Virus record (IMG/VR): IMGVR_UViG_3300012582_000005
Coordinates: 224,573 to 288,572 of that record
From: a virus
Strand: one strand, 5' to 3'
DNA length: 64,000 bases
Every line of letters starts with the position of its first letter. Within the stretch, counting starts at the first letter, position 1. Under the pieces are notes generated by a model. The model saw only the letters and a program-made list of their open reading frames with translations. It made no database searches and had not been told where the DNA came from. This document shows positions 8,056-17,470 of the stretch, piece by piece. Made by a program: the position numbers and the translations under genes.

Positions 8056-9179
8056 TATTCCATAATTTGTGCTCTATCATCAGAAGCAGTTTGAATTACT
8101 TCCTCAAGAATTCCTATTATTTTCTCTTTTACTATTTCATCTTTGAAATCCTGTTTCTTAACATAATCTCTTACCATATCAGGTATGGATAAAGATACAC
8201 CAATTTCTTCAAGTGAAATATCTTCAACTGTATCTTTTATTTCAAAATCATCAATTTGTTTTATGGTTGTTAAAGATTTCTTTTTTGAGAAATCCATAAG
8301 CTTTCTAACAAGTTCTGGTTTTTCCATAATCAAAGAATTATTTACAGTTACATCATACCAATCATCCATTGGTTTATCCGCTAATACTCTTTCTATAGAA
8401 ATAATTCTATCTAACTTTTCGACATCTTCAATAGTTACAATTTCTATATTTTTATATTCAGGTGATCTATCATTGGGAATAAACTTCTCTTTTCCTGTTT
8501 CTATATCAACAATATAAATACCTTTTTTATCACCTTTATCATTTCTATCAAGATGATATGGACAACCAATAAATGTAAAATTTTGTAATTTCTGATGTAA
8601 GTGAATATGACTGGCGTACACTTGTGGGAACGTTACAAAATCCGCAACTGATGGTCCATGTGTAAGAGGTCCTGAATTGATATTATTCTTAGCGCCAGCT
8701 AAATCAGAATGACAAAATAGATAATTTACTTTACCTTGATACTTTTTAAGTTCTTCTTTTTGTTCATCTACATCATTAAAATATGGCATCATTAATGCTT
8801 TCTTAGTACCGATATTTACTACAGTAGGTACTGAATGTATCGTTACATTTCTATGTCTACTCAAAATTTTTAATGAGTTAAATTCTGATGAAGATGAATT
8901 ATAAAGATCATGATTTCCTAAAATAATATCAATTTGTATATCATTTTCTTCAAGCCAATCAAAAATATCTAAAGCATATGAAATAACTTTTAAATTCAAA
9001 TGACTTCTATTATCAAACACATCACCTAAAATAAATAATCTATCTCCTTTTTTATAATGTTCTTTTAATATGGGGAAATAAAAATTAAAGAAATAATCCT
9101 TAGATATATCTAAATAAATGTCAAGTTTTAATTGATGTATACCTAAATGAATATCGCCCAATAAGAATAATTTAGACAT
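8055..9179 (-). CDS. sbcD: SbcD/Mre11-type nuclease subunit (T4 gp47-like)
   Basis: The 374-residue protein contains the calcineurin-like metallophosphoesterase motifs in order: GDIHLG (D9, H11), GDVFDN (51-57), GNHDL (88-92), CHSDL (156-160) and SHIHLHQ (190-196). These place it with SbcD/Mre11/T4 gp47, the nuclease half of the SbcCD (gp46/47) end-processing complex in recombination-dependent replication. The SbcC/gp46 partner is not in this window. It is the first gene of a leftward operon and diverges from the gene at 9314 over a 134-base spacer in which I see no Bacteroidetes-type promoter. Confidence 0.92.
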   Translation of the reverse strand: MSKLFLLGDIHLGIHQLKLDIYLDISKDYFFNFYFPILKEHYKKGDRLFILGDVFDNRSHLNLKVISYALDIFDWLEENDIQIDIILGNHDLYNSSSSEFNSLKILSRHRNVTIHSVPTVVNIGTKKALMMPYFNDVDEQKEELKKYQGKVNYLFCHSDLAGAKNNINSGPLTHGPSVADFVTFPQVYASHIHLHQKLQNFTFIGCPYHLDRNDKGDKKGIYIVDIETGKEKFIPNDRSPEYKNIEIVTIEDVEKLDRIISIERVLADKPMDDWYDVTVNNSLIMEKPELVRKLMDFSKKKSLTTIKQIDDFEIKDTVEDISLEEIGVSLSIPDMVRDYVKKQDFKDEIVKEKIIGILEEVIQTASDDRAQIME

Positions 9180-9313
9180 GCATACTTTTTCTTTTAATCA
9201 TTTTACCACATTTTTAATAAAAGTTTAATTATATTATTCGAAATATTCTAATTTAAATATTATATAATGTTAAACATGTGTAATTATGATATATAAAGAA
9301 AATTTATAATAAC

Positions 9314-9931
9314 ATGGCTAAAAGAAAGAAAAAGCCCATTATTCATAAAGTTAATCCTGTTATAATCAGAGAAGTTAATGAAGTAGATGATATAGTAAAG
9401 AATCACTATATCCCTATGATTGAAGAAAATATTTCAAAAAGTGAACCCGATACTGAACCTATGGAAATTGAACCTACTGAAGAAGTATCTATTATAGAAG
9501 AACTTGTTATTGAAATCCCAACAGAAATAATAACAGATACACAATCTGTAGAAACAGAAGCAATAGAAAAACTTAAAAAACCGAAAAAATCCAAGCCAAA
9601 AAAATCTGAAGAAAGGGTAGTAATATCTGAACAAACAACAGAATTAATACAAGATCATGATATAATATACTATAATATTAATGATTATTTTAATACTTTA
9701 GATAATTTAGAAGAAATTGAAGACTCGAAAGTTGTTATTAACCCTAATATAGATTTATCAATTGTTCATAGATTTATTGAAATATCAAGGAGTCCATTTG
9801 AACTTAGGTATAAAACTACTAAAATATATGATTCGAGAACAAGTGTATGTGATATAACTTTTAATGAAAACCATGTTGCGGTTGATGGTAAGAAATATCC
9901 ATATTCAAATTTGAGAATTATTAATAAATAA
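9314..9931 (+). CDS. Hypothetical protein, acidic middle and basic ends, 205 aa
   Basis: A basic N-terminus (MAKRKKKP) is followed by an acidic, Glu/Thr/Ile-rich low-complexity stretch (about 25-80), a KKPKKSKPKKS patch, and a folded C-terminal part from about 100. No family recognised. It is first in the rightward operon that runs to 15876. Confidence 0.78.
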   Translation: MAKRKKKPIIHKVNPVIIREVNEVDDIVKNHYIPMIEENISKSEPDTEPMEIEPTEEVSIIEELVIEIPTEIITDTQSVETEAIEKLKKPKKSKPKKSEERVVISEQTTELIQDHDIIYYNINDYFNTLDNLEEIEDSKVVINPNIDLSIVHRFIEISRSPFELRYKTTKIYDSRTSVCDITFNENHVAVDGKKYPYSNLRIINK

Positions 9932-9950
9932 ATTATTAATATATAGAAAT

Positions 9951-11441
9951 ATGAAATATTTAAAATCATTTAGGCTATTTGAAGCAAGTAATTCGGGTGG
10001 TTGGTCTATAAAAGACTCATCTACAGCTAAAATTTTTAGTACGATATTTGGAAGTTTAGGATTTGGAATAAAATCCAGAAAATTGAAAAATATAGCTAAA
10101 GAATATGATGAATATTTACAAGTAGTATATGATGAATATTTAAAAGAAAGAAAAGCACCTGTAAATAAGAATAATTTAACAGATAAACCTGATACAATTA
10201 TTAATGTACCAAAGATTAAACCAGAATTTGATTACAATTATGTGCCTGAAATTGAACCAAAATCAAATTCTAATCCAGATAACGAAAGATTTAAAAAAGA
10301 ACAGCAGGAATTTGTGGATTTGGGATTAGATGTTCATGAATTAGAAGGTTTATTACATTATTCTAAAACACCAGAAGAAGTTGAAAAGCATTTAAATGAA
10401 TTAAAATCTTTATTAACACAAACACAGAAAGATATGGATGATATAATGAATAAAATATCAAATGGTGAAGATGATGAAAATCATACTTTAGCTAATTCAT
10501 ACGATAAAAAGAAATCAAAAGTAGATAAAATAAATACTATTCTTAAAAAAGTAAAAGTAAAACCTAATAATTCTTCATCAGGTTATGTTAATTATTTTGA
10601 GTCTATAGATTGGATGGCTGGTGCTATACAAGCACCTACTGATTGGAGTGAAGAAGATAAGAAAAATATTACTGCTAAGGTTAACCCATATAAAATAGAA
10701 GAATTTTCTTTAAGAAAAAGAAGTATAGTTGATTCGGAAGAGGATCAAAAGAAAGCTAAAAAATTAGAACATGCTTGGGCGTTATTAATAAATGATATAC
10801 ATAAAAAGTGGTTCTATGTTTTTGAAATAACAAAACTTGATGATAAATATAAATCTACTACAAAAAAAGAAAGTCCCGCAGCAGTAAAAAGTGCAAAAAC
10901 TTTAGAAGTATTAAAGACATCATTTAATGAAAATTCACAATTAATATACTCAGCGAGTCAAATAGGATTTAATAAGTCTTATTATGTTTTATCTAATTTC
11001 AATAACGATTTGATTTTATTGTATAAAATAGAAGGTTCTAATAAATTATTTAAAGTTATTGGTAATATGGGTATTTCGGAAAATAAATCTAAAATAGACT
11101 ACTTTGATTCTGATAAAAGTTCATTTGCTTGGAATGTGAATACAAATAAGTATAGAAATTTTGCTAAAGATACATTTATTATGTCGGATGATATTAATGG
11201 TTTTAAATATAAATTACGTATGAGTACTGCTTTAGGTAAAGACTATCCTTGTATAGAAATGGTAGATGAAGCAGGATATTTAAATATTGTATCTTATTAC
11301 AAAGAAGGGGATGAAATTAAGAAAAGTATTGTAACTATAAGACAAGTACCATTTTCATTATATAATGTGAAAGAAACACAACATATTGATGTAAAAGAAC
11401 CAATTTCTGAAATAAGTACTGAATTAAAAAAATCTATCTAA
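9951..11441 (+). CDS. Hypothetical protein with capsid-targeting-like N-terminus, 496 aa
   Basis: The first 11 residues, MKYLKSFRLFE, followed by AS, match the peptide shared by at least ten proteins in this window and end in L-F-E, the T4 prohead-protease type of site. A Gly/Ser-rich segment, charged helices (about 60-215) and a folded C-terminal domain follow (about 215-490). No catalytic motif is recognised. I infer a packaged or internal virion protein. The next two genes, 4 bases apart each, start with the same type of peptide, so this is a co-expressed group. Confidence 0.8.
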   Translation: MKYLKSFRLFEASNSGGWSIKDSSTAKIFSTIFGSLGFGIKSRKLKNIAKEYDEYLQVVYDEYLKERKAPVNKNNLTDKPDTIINVPKIKPEFDYNYVPEIEPKSNSNPDNERFKKEQQEFVDLGLDVHELEGLLHYSKTPEEVEKHLNELKSLLTQTQKDMDDIMNKISNGEDDENHTLANSYDKKKSKVDKINTILKKVKVKPNNSSSGYVNYFESIDWMAGAIQAPTDWSEEDKKNITAKVNPYKIEEFSLRKRSIVDSEEDQKKAKKLEHAWALLINDIHKKWFYVFEITKLDDKYKSTTKKESPAAVKSAKTLEVLKTSFNENSQLIYSASQIGFNKSYYVLSNFNNDLILLYKIEGSNKLFKVIGNMGISENKSKIDYFDSDKSSFAWNVNTNKYRNFAKDTFIMSDDINGFKYKLRMSTALGKDYPCIEMVDEAGYLNIVSYYKEGDEIKKSIVTIRQVPFSLYNVKETQHIDVKEPISEISTELKKSI

Positions 11442-11445
11442 TTAA

Positions 11446-11730
11446 ATGAAAGGTATCAAAAAATTTACACAGGTTTTTGAAGCAGAAGACCAAATCACAG
11501 TTCTTAATACTAAAATGGCTGAATATAATGCGAATAAATCAAGATTAACATCATTTTTAGGAAAAACTGATCAAGATCAACAATTTACTAATTTATTGGC
11601 TTCCCTGAAATATAAAGACAATGATTTATTAAGATTTGAATGGGCTTATCAAAAAGCTGCTGCTGATATGAAGAAATATAAAGAATTAATAGATAATACT
11701 ATAAAAGAATATAACACAAAGAAAATTTAA
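11446..11730 (+). CDS. Small helical protein with capsid-targeting-like N-terminus, 94 aa
   Basis: It begins MKGIKKFTQVFE followed by AED, fitting the shared N-terminal peptide with a V-F-E end. The rest is a charged helical protein without recognised motifs. It lies 4 bases after the 496-aa gene and 4 bases before the papain-like gene. Proposed as a packaged protein by analogy to T4 internal proteins. Confidence 0.78.
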   Translation: MKGIKKFTQVFEAEDQITVLNTKMAEYNANKSRLTSFLGKTDQDQQFTNLLASLKYKDNDLLRFEWAYQKAAADMKKYKELIDNTIKEYNTKKI

Positions 11731-11734
11731 TAAT

Positions 11735-12199
11735 ATGAAGTATATAAAACCTTTTATATTTGAAGCTAAAGGCGATATATTAGATTTAGCTAAATTGCAA
11801 ACTGATGTTGAAATTTTTAGAAAAAGACTTGAACATGATTGGGATTGGAATGATGATAAAACATGTCTTAAAGGACATTGTGGTATGGTATCAGAAGAAT
11901 TAGAAAAATTCCTTCAAAAATTAGGTTATAATGTAGTTAGAGTTAGGGGTTATTATTTAGATGCTGAAGATGAATTTGAACCAGATACCCACAATTGGGA
12001 ATTTAATGATATAGAAAATTATAATAAAAAATGGGAAAGAAATGGTGAAAGTGCGAAAGGTTTAAAATTTCCGCATTGGTGGATAGAAGTTGGTAGTTAT
12101 ATTGTTGATGTAACAGAAGATCAATTCCATCCATCAGAAGCAGATGTATATAGAATAGGAATTCATAAAAAACCTGTATCATATTATAAAAAAGGATAA
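11735..12199 (+). CDS. Papain/transglutaminase-like cysteine hydrolase, candidate packaged protein
   Basis: After the N-terminal peptide MKYIKPFIFE (I-F-E, then AKG) the 154-residue protein shows Cys49 in KGHCGMVSEELEKFL, His114 in FPHWWIEV and Asp125 in IVDVTEDQF. This Cys-His-Asp order with the H-x-W-x-E and D-x-T-x-x-Q-F patterns is seen in papain-like or transglutaminase-like folds. It could be a protease or amidase delivered with the DNA or used in particle maturation. The motif assignment is by eye; the substrate is unknown. Confidence 0.75.
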   Translation: MKYIKPFIFEAKGDILDLAKLQTDVEIFRKRLEHDWDWNDDKTCLKGHCGMVSEELEKFLQKLGYNVVRVRGYYLDAEDEFEPDTHNWEFNDIENYNKKWERNGESAKGLKFPHWWIEVGSYIVDVTEDQFHPSEADVYRIGIHKKPVSYYKKG

Positions 12200-12204
12200 T
12201 GTAA

Positions 12205-13686
12205 ATGGAAGATATTAATAAAAATATTGAAAATTTAATTGATAATGTAGATTATTTGATTGAATTTTTAGAAAGAACAAATAGAGAGAAGTCTGATGAA
12301 ACAGACTTCTCTTCTTTAGAACTTAATCAAAATATTAAGGGGTTCGAGAAGTATCTAAAATCAATCCAAGAAAATACATCTCATATAAAAGAAATTAAGG
12401 ATAATTTAAATGCTTATTTTCAAAATATTGAACCCCTTCAACCTAAAGTGGAAGAAGCAGTAAATAAACCTTTAAATACAGATTTAGAACAATCACACTT
12501 TATTGAAATTCAAAACGAAATTCAATTACTTACTGATAAAATAGGGGATTTAGCTAATACTTTAAATCAAGCTGGTATTAAACTCGATTTGAATGTTGAT
12601 TCTGCCAATTTAGAACAAATTAAACAACAATTAGAAGAACTTAAACTTGCACCTCAAATTAATTTTGATGCTGTTATTACTCAATTAGAAGAGGTTAGGA
12701 AGAACTTTGAGTCTCTACAGAACTTAGACTTTAATAATGTTGATTTCGAAGTCTTAAACGTTGATAAAATTGATTCTATACTTAAAAAAGTAAGTGAGTT
12801 TAAAAATATATCAATAGGATTCAATAAAGAAGATATGGCTAATTTAGACAAATTAGAACAATCATTACAATCTATTAAAGGAATTGATTTCAAAAACTTA
12901 GAGTCTTTAAAAGAGCTTGATAATTTACAATTACTAAAAGAAATTGATTTTGGTAAGATATCAAAAGATATTTCTAATATTGATTTAAGTTCTAAATTTA
13001 AGGATTTGGAAAATCTTAATATTGATCCTATTATTGAAAAAATTAATACATTAAAAGATATTAAGCTTGATAATTTAGCTCTTGATATAGATGTTAAAGA
13101 AGATATTATTAAAAAGGTGGATAATATTAATACTAAAATATCTGAATTAAAAGATAATTTATCTAACATAGATTTCACTTCTGATTTATTTGTAAATGTT
13201 GATACTGAAAAAGTTAAAGATAATATTAGAGAAGATTTAAAGAATGTGGATGTTAATATAAAACCAACAATAGATTTAACGGAAATAGAGTCTATTGAAA
13301 GAAAAGAGTATAAAATAAAAATTAAAACAGAAGTTGATGATTCTAACTTAGATTTCAAAAATGTTTCTATAAAACCTATACAAAATCAGAAAGAATATAA
13401 CGACAATAATACTAAAATATTAGAACAACTTACAGTTAATAACGAAATAATGAGAAATATAGCAACACATTTAGCTACAACATCTCAACAATCTATAGAA
13501 AATAATGTTACTAATATATCATCAATTGGTGAAAATAAAAATATAACAGAAGTAAAACCAGTTGAAAATATTATAGATACTAATACTGCTTTATTACAAG
13601 CAACCTTAGCATTACTTGAAAAAACAAATGCTATACATTTAGAACTTATGAAGTCTAATTTTGATAATAGTTCACCACTTGGTTAA
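12205..13686 (+). CDS. Long coiled-coil protein, 493 aa
   Basis: Almost the whole length shows leucine/isoleucine heptads with repeated LKELDN, DFKNLES and similar segments. This predicts an extended coiled coil, probably a fibre, scaffold or tape-like structural protein. There are no cysteines, membrane segments or catalytic motifs. A near-repeat of about 11-18 residues with the pattern I/L-D-F/L-x-N/K occurs from about 170 to 340. It lies 5 bases after the papain-like gene in the operon. Confidence 0.8.
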   Translation: MEDINKNIENLIDNVDYLIEFLERTNREKSDETDFSSLELNQNIKGFEKYLKSIQENTSHIKEIKDNLNAYFQNIEPLQPKVEEAVNKPLNTDLEQSHFIEIQNEIQLLTDKIGDLANTLNQAGIKLDLNVDSANLEQIKQQLEELKLAPQINFDAVITQLEEVRKNFESLQNLDFNNVDFEVLNVDKIDSILKKVSEFKNISIGFNKEDMANLDKLEQSLQSIKGIDFKNLESLKELDNLQLLKEIDFGKISKDISNIDLSSKFKDLENLNIDPIIEKINTLKDIKLDNLALDIDVKEDIIKKVDNINTKISELKDNLSNIDFTSDLFVNVDTEKVKDNIREDLKNVDVNIKPTIDLTEIESIERKEYKIKIKTEVDDSNLDFKNVSIKPIQNQKEYNDNNTKILEQLTVNNEIMRNIATHLATTSQQSIENNVTNISSIGENKNITEVKPVENIIDTNTALLQATLALLEKTNAIHLELMKSNFDNSSPLG

Positions 13687-13742
13687 TCTTATTTTTTTTT
13701 TTAAAGAATGTCAACTTTTTTAGAAATAACTATATAATAGTA

Positions 13743-13982
13743 ATGAGCGATAAATATGAATTATGGTTAGATACACTTGTTAATAATTTAATGGTAGGTG
13801 CGCCAGTTACACCAAATCCACAATTATTAAAATGTTTGAATGATTTTTTTAAACTAAAAGAACAAGAAGATAGAGTAAACAAAAGAAATAATATTATTGA
13901 TTATTATACACAAGATGATAAAATAGAAATCTTGGAGAAAAGAATATCAGAATTAGAAGAGATTATAAAAAATAAAAAGTAA
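13743..13982 (+). CDS. Small protein with C-terminal coiled coil, 79 aa
   Basis: Residues 1-45 may form a compact helical unit, and the last 30 are a coiled coil (IEILEKRISELEEIIKNKK). It follows a T-rich 56-base gap after the coiled-coil protein and ends 2 bases before the next ATG. No family recognised. Confidence 0.75.
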   Translation: MSDKYELWLDTLVNNLMVGAPVTPNPQLLKCLNDFFKLKEQEDRVNKRNNIIDYYTQDDKIEILEKRISELEEIIKNKK

Positions 13983-13984
13983 TT

Positions 13985-14401
13985 ATGTTTAAAGCGATTA
14001 AAAATTATCTATTTTATAGAAAGATAATAAATAAACTAAAACCAACACTATTAACTAATTTTGGAGTTAAAGTTGATATGCTTAGTAGGTTATATACGGT
14101 ATTTACTATACCAGAAAGAGAATATAAAGAACTCGTATCACAGTATCAAGAACATAGTGATAAATTAATTGAAATTGAATTCAAAGGATATAAGAAGAAA
14201 TTAGATACTTATCTAATGAAGCAAGGATTAACTGAAATGTATGGAATCTATTTGGAAGAGAGAGCTAACGAAAGACAGTTTATGTTAGCTATAACATATA
14301 AACATTTAGATGTTTTGTTTTGGGGTAATATTTCCAGATTAATTTTAATTTCTCTATTGGTTGGTATGGGTATTGGTGGTATAATATTATTATTCATATG
14401 A
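13985..14401 (+). CDS. Tail-anchored membrane protein, 138 aa
   Basis: A basic, helical soluble part of about 110 residues is followed by one C-terminal transmembrane segment (LILISLLVGMGIGGIILLF). No signal peptide. The topology suggests a membrane-anchored cytoplasmic protein. It overlaps the next gene by 4 bases (ATGA), indicating translational coupling. Confidence 0.78.
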   Translation: MFKAIKNYLFYRKIINKLKPTLLTNFGVKVDMLSRLYTVFTIPEREYKELVSQYQEHSDKLIEIEFKGYKKKLDTYLMKQGLTEMYGIYLEERANERQFMLAITYKHLDVLFWGNISRLILISLLVGMGIGGIILLFI

Positions 14402-14685
14402 AAATATTAAATATTTATACACTAGATTATGATATGATAATTTTTGAATCAATTATAACAGAAGATAAGTTAGATGATTTTATCAATTATTATATTGATA
14501 AAAAATTGAATAAAAGTAAACTGAAATTTGAAGTTATTGAAATTATAAAAAAGGAATGTTTTGTTACTATTCTTGTTAAATATAATTCTTATATAAGAGG
14601 TGGTATAGATTTTTCTACTAAACCTTTCAACATAGGTTTTGAATATCAAATAATAGAATTAGATAAGATTAATAATTTCCAATAA
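14398..14685 (+). CDS. Hypothetical protein, 95 aa
   Basis: Small, acidic, mixed alpha/beta protein with no recognised motif. Its ATG overlaps the stop of the tail-anchored membrane protein gene, so the two products may act together. Confidence 0.75.
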   Translation: MKILNIYTLDYDMIIFESIITEDKLDDFINYYIDKKLNKSKLKFEVIEIIKKECFVTILVKYNSYIRGGIDFSTKPFNIGFEYQIIELDKINNFQ

Positions 14686-14748
14686 AATAACAAACTTTCT
14701 TTAAATAAAATGTACAATCATTGTAAATAACAAATAAATCAAATATAT

Positions 14749-15201
14749 ATGACAGACAAATTTTATGAACTTCAAGATGAAGTAAAAAGCAAGTTTAATG
14801 AAATCGCTAGTTCATTAGCATTTCCTGTTAAAATATCTTTTAAATTAATAGGAGATGTTAAACAGAAAAAATTAATCGTAGTTAAAAAAGTACCAGATGC
14901 TTACGTATATGTATCAGGATTTCAAGTATTAGTATCAATAAATGAACCACTATTTGATAAATTATCAGAAGATGAAAAATCTATTGAAGTTCTTTTATTT
15001 GATGAATTGAATAATATTAATGTAAATGTTGAATCAGGTATGGTTAAAATTGGAAAACCTAATTTTGTAACTAATACATCTGTTGCAGACAAATATACAT
15101 TTGATGAAGTTAAAAGAGTAAAAGAATTGGAAAGATTAGCAATGGAGCATTCTAAAGATGCGGAAAAAGTAAAAGAAGTAGACGTTAATACTACATACTA
15201 A
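14749..15201 (+). CDS. Conserved-type phage protein, 150 aa
   Basis: The central part (KLIVVKKVPDAYVYVSGF...VLLFDELNNINVN) resembles an uncharacterised phage family with alternating strands and an acidic helix; I cannot assign a function. The C-terminus is charged and helical. It is in the same rightward unit, 63 bases after the preceding gene. Confidence 0.75.
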   Translation: MTDKFYELQDEVKSKFNEIASSLAFPVKISFKLIGDVKQKKLIVVKKVPDAYVYVSGFQVLVSINEPLFDKLSEDEKSIEVLLFDELNNINVNVESGMVKIGKPNFVTNTSVADKYTFDEVKRVKELERLAMEHSKDAEKVKEVDVNTTY

Positions 15202-15222
15202 AAAATAAAATATTAATTAATT

Positions 15223-15876
15223 ATGGCACCAGATCAAAAAACGCAATTAGAATCAGTAGTTAAAGGATTGTTAGAAGGAGATGTTATACTATCACCTGAG
15301 TTTAAAACACCACTTGTAGACACAATTACAAAATTAGAAGAATTTATTGTTAAAGTATCATCTTTAGAAAAAGATGTATTAACAGAAGCAGAAAAAGATA
15401 TTCTATATTCTGAATATAAAGAATTGATGAAAACTTTACATGATTCTTTTAAAGTAGCTAAATATAATTTTACTTTAACTAAAAATGAATATAAGTTTTT
15501 ACATAAACAAATTTGTAGAAAACTAAAATATAATAGACAAGATAATGTTATTGCACTAAGAGTGAAAGAAAATTTCTTTAATGTAGCAGATGGAAAAGAT
15601 GTATATCAAACAACTATCTTAGAAACATTCCAAACATCAATTGATGATTTAACTCTAATTAGTCACCTAAATGCTAAAATTGAGTTGGAAGGTATCACGG
15701 AAGAAAATAATAGTTTTGCTACTATTACTGAAAAAATTGGCGCAATATCGAGAGTTTATGAATATATTGATATGAAAGGAAGTGATATTTCTGAAACTGT
15801 AATTAATTGGTTATCAGGATTAGAACCAGAAGCTAATGCTGTAGCAGTCTCTACAACAGAAGATGTCATAGTATAG
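15223..15876 (+). CDS. Hypothetical helical protein, 217 aa
   Basis: Mostly helical, with charged helices through about residue 110 and a more mixed C-terminal half (LSGLEPEANAVAVSTTED at the end). No recognised family. It is the last gene of the rightward operon that starts at 9314, and an intrinsic terminator follows 26 bases after the stop. Confidence 0.77.
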   Translation: MAPDQKTQLESVVKGLLEGDVILSPEFKTPLVDTITKLEEFIVKVSSLEKDVLTEAEKDILYSEYKELMKTLHDSFKVAKYNFTLTKNEYKFLHKQICRKLKYNRQDNVIALRVKENFFNVADGKDVYQTTILETFQTSIDDLTLISHLNAKIELEGITEENNSFATITEKIGAISRVYEYIDMKGSDISETVINWLSGLEPEANAVAVSTTEDVIV

Positions 15877-15901
15877 TAATTGTTTGCATGTTTTAATATA
15901 C

Positions 15902-15937
15902 AAAAAAGCCGAAAATTAATAATTCGGCTTTTTTTAT
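15902..15937 (+). terminator. Intrinsic terminator of the 9.3-15.9 kb operon
   Basis: AAAAAAGCCGAA / TTCGGCTTTTTTT forms a 12-bp stem around an AT-rich loop, followed by a T tract. It lies directly after the gene ending at 15876. Confidence 0.88.
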
Positions 15938-15945
15938 GAATTTAC

Positions 15946-15976
15946 TTTGTTTATATTATAAGTTTGTCTATATTTG
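15946..15976 (+). promoter_or_regulatory. Bacteroidetes-type promoter
   Basis: TTTG (15946-15949), a 19-base spacer and TATATTTG (15969-15976) match the Bacteroidetes primary sigma consensus TTTG-N17-20-TAnnTTTG. The gene start at 16004 lies 28 bases downstream. Confidence 0.75.
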
Positions 15977-16003
15977 TGAAAACTATTAAATGTGTCTTAA
16001 ATT

Positions 16004-16477
16004 ATGGAAGACGAAAAACAAAATATTGTATTTAAAAGAAAACCAAGAATAAAACCTGATATTATAGTAGGTAATGGTGGAACAGGTGTTGAAATGGCTA
16101 AAAAAATGGCTTTGACTAATGCTCCAAATATTATTATACATAAGCATGGTGATTGGGTAAAGTCTGAAATAACAGGCACTCTACTTGAAAGTAAAGTTGG
16201 TGCTGATGGTAGAAATCTACACACAGTAAAACTATTAGGTAGTAATGATATTCGTGTTTTTGAAAAAGTTGAATTTGTAGATATTTCTTTAGAATTTACA
16301 TTATTGGAATATGATATGAAAGTCATTTCATGGAAAGATGAAAGAACTTTTTATGGTGCAAAAAATGGTACGTCAAATGTATTTAAAATAGTTGAGGGTC
16401 ACGATAAACGAGCTTTTCTAAACTTTAATTATAAATGTGAAAATTATTCACTTATCGTACCATCGTTTATTAAATAA
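16004..16477 (+). CDS. Hypothetical protein, 157 aa
   Basis: A charged N-terminus (MEDEKQNIVFKRKPR) leads into a segment with GNGGTGVEMAKKMAL, followed by a beta-rich body. The Gly-rich segment is not a convincing nucleotide-binding motif. No known family. It is the first gene behind a good promoter, 18 bases upstream of the Nudix gene. Confidence 0.75.
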   Translation: MEDEKQNIVFKRKPRIKPDIIVGNGGTGVEMAKKMALTNAPNIIIHKHGDWVKSEITGTLLESKVGADGRNLHTVKLLGSNDIRVFEKVEFVDISLEFTLLEYDMKVISWKDERTFYGAKNGTSNVFKIVEGHDKRAFLNFNYKCENYSLIVPSFIK

Positions 16478-16494
16478 AAATTGAAAAAATATTC

Positions 16495-16854
16495 ATGAAA
16501 AAATCAGTTTGTGTAATTCTATTTAATGAAAATAAAATTCTTGGAGTATCAAGAAAACATGATCACAACGATTTTGGATTAGTGGGCGGTAAAAAAGAAG
16601 AATATGATAATGATGTTGAAGATACAGCCATTAGAGAAACTAAAGAAGAAACTGGATTAGATATCTATAATTTAGAACTTGTGGATAGCTGTGTGTATGG
16701 TGGTTATGATACTTATTGTTTCTATGCTGACTATAAAGGTGAAATTAATACAGAAGAAAATCATGTTGTTAAATGGTTAGAACCTATAGATTTAACAAAG
16801 GGTTCATTTGGTGATTATAATTTAGAACGTTTTAAACAGTTAGGAATATTATGA
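16495..16854 (+). CDS. Nudix hydrolase
   Basis: The 119-residue protein carries a full Nudix box, G-x5-E-x7-RE-x2-EE-x-G (GGKKEEYDNDVEDTAIRETK, then EETGLDI, about 31-56). These enzymes hydrolyse nucleoside diphosphates linked to another group, such as damaged dNTPs, dinucleoside polyphosphates, NAD or RNA caps. Substrate cannot be read from the sequence. Its stop overlaps the start of the next small gene by 4 bases. Confidence 0.92.
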   Translation: MKKSVCVILFNENKILGVSRKHDHNDFGLVGGKKEEYDNDVEDTAIRETKEETGLDIYNLELVDSCVYGGYDTYCFYADYKGEINTEENHVVKWLEPIDLTKGSFGDYNLERFKQLGIL

Positions 16855-17063
16855 AAAATTTATCTATCTCTGAAAAATTACAAGCTAAGTTTCAAGTTAA
16901 TTTTAATAAATTGATGGATAAACAAAATGTTACTAAGAAAGAAGAAGTATTCAAAGAAGCAGGTAGATTTTTCAAATATTGTGTGAGAAATGTTAGAGAT
17001 GGTGGTAATTGTCCATTTCCTGAATATCTTACAGAAGCTTATTTAGAAAAAATAAAAAAATAA
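16851..17063 (+). CDS. Small hypothetical protein, 70 aa
   Basis: Basic, helical protein with two cysteines (KYCVRNVRDGGNCPFPEY). The start overlaps the Nudix stop (ATGA), so it is translationally coupled. No family recognised. Confidence 0.75.
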   Translation: MKNLSISEKLQAKFQVNFNKLMDKQNVTKKEEVFKEAGRFFKYCVRNVRDGGNCPFPEYLTEAYLEKIKK

Positions 17064-17073
17064 TTGAAATTAT

Positions 17074-17104
17074 TTTGATAAATATAAAAACATTTGTATC
17101 TTTG
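17074..17104 (+). promoter_or_regulatory. Bacteroidetes-type promoter of the tRNA cluster region
   Basis: TTTG (17074-17077), a 19-base spacer and TATCTTTG (17097-17104) match the Bacteroidetes consensus. It precedes the 84-aa gene, which is followed by the first tRNAs with almost no spacing. It probably drives a mixed mRNA-tRNA transcript. Confidence 0.75.
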
Positions 17105-17132
17105 TATCGTTAAATAATTAAAATAACAAAGA

Positions 17133-17387
17133 ATGGAAAAATTTATAATAAAGCACGAAGATTTAGGATACTTAAATAATTCTAATCAACATACATCATT
17201 TGTTAATAAATTTGATACCAATATTGAATTAGCTAAATTATATGAGAATCCTAATCAAGGAAAAAAAGTAATAGGACATATATTAAAATATGGTTATCCA
17301 ATTGGTGGACCAACGATGCGTGATGTACGTGAAGATGAAAGAAAGTTAATAGTTATACCAGTAGAGGTTAATATAATAGAAAAATAA
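17133..17387 (+). CDS. Small hypothetical protein, 84 aa
   Basis: Compact protein with a GYPIGGPTMRDVRED segment; no recognised family. It lies 28 bases after a Bacteroidetes-type promoter and ends 6 bases before the first tRNA, so it shares the tRNA transcript. Confidence 0.75.
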   Translation: MEKFIIKHEDLGYLNNSNQHTSFVNKFDTNIELAKLYENPNQGKKVIGHILKYGYPIGGPTMRDVREDERKLIVIPVEVNIIEK

Positions 17388-17393
17388 TAATAT

Positions 17394-17468
17394 GGCGTGT
17401 TCGTCTAGAGGCTTAGGACGGTTAGCTTTTCAGCTTTCAAACGTGTGGTTCGAATCCCGCACACGCTA
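17394..17468 (+). tRNA. tRNA-Glu(TTC)-like, weak anticodon stem
   Basis: Acceptor GGCGTGT / ACACGCT, D-arm GTCT...GGAC and T-loop TTCGAAT are clear. The anticodon arm reads AGC-TTTTCA-GCT: only three good pairs and a six-base loop holding TTC. The tRNA at 17664 has the same six-base loop on a perfect stem. The body (TCGTCTAGAGGC) is Glu-like. Could be a decayed or unusual tRNA-Glu. Confidence 0.65.
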
Positions 17469-17470
17469 CT

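Noticed and set aside
12681-13358. 225-residue minus-strand frame, Ser/Leu-rich
   Set aside because: Mirror of the coiled-coil gene at 12205-13686; the composition follows from the Asp/Lys codons on the other strand.
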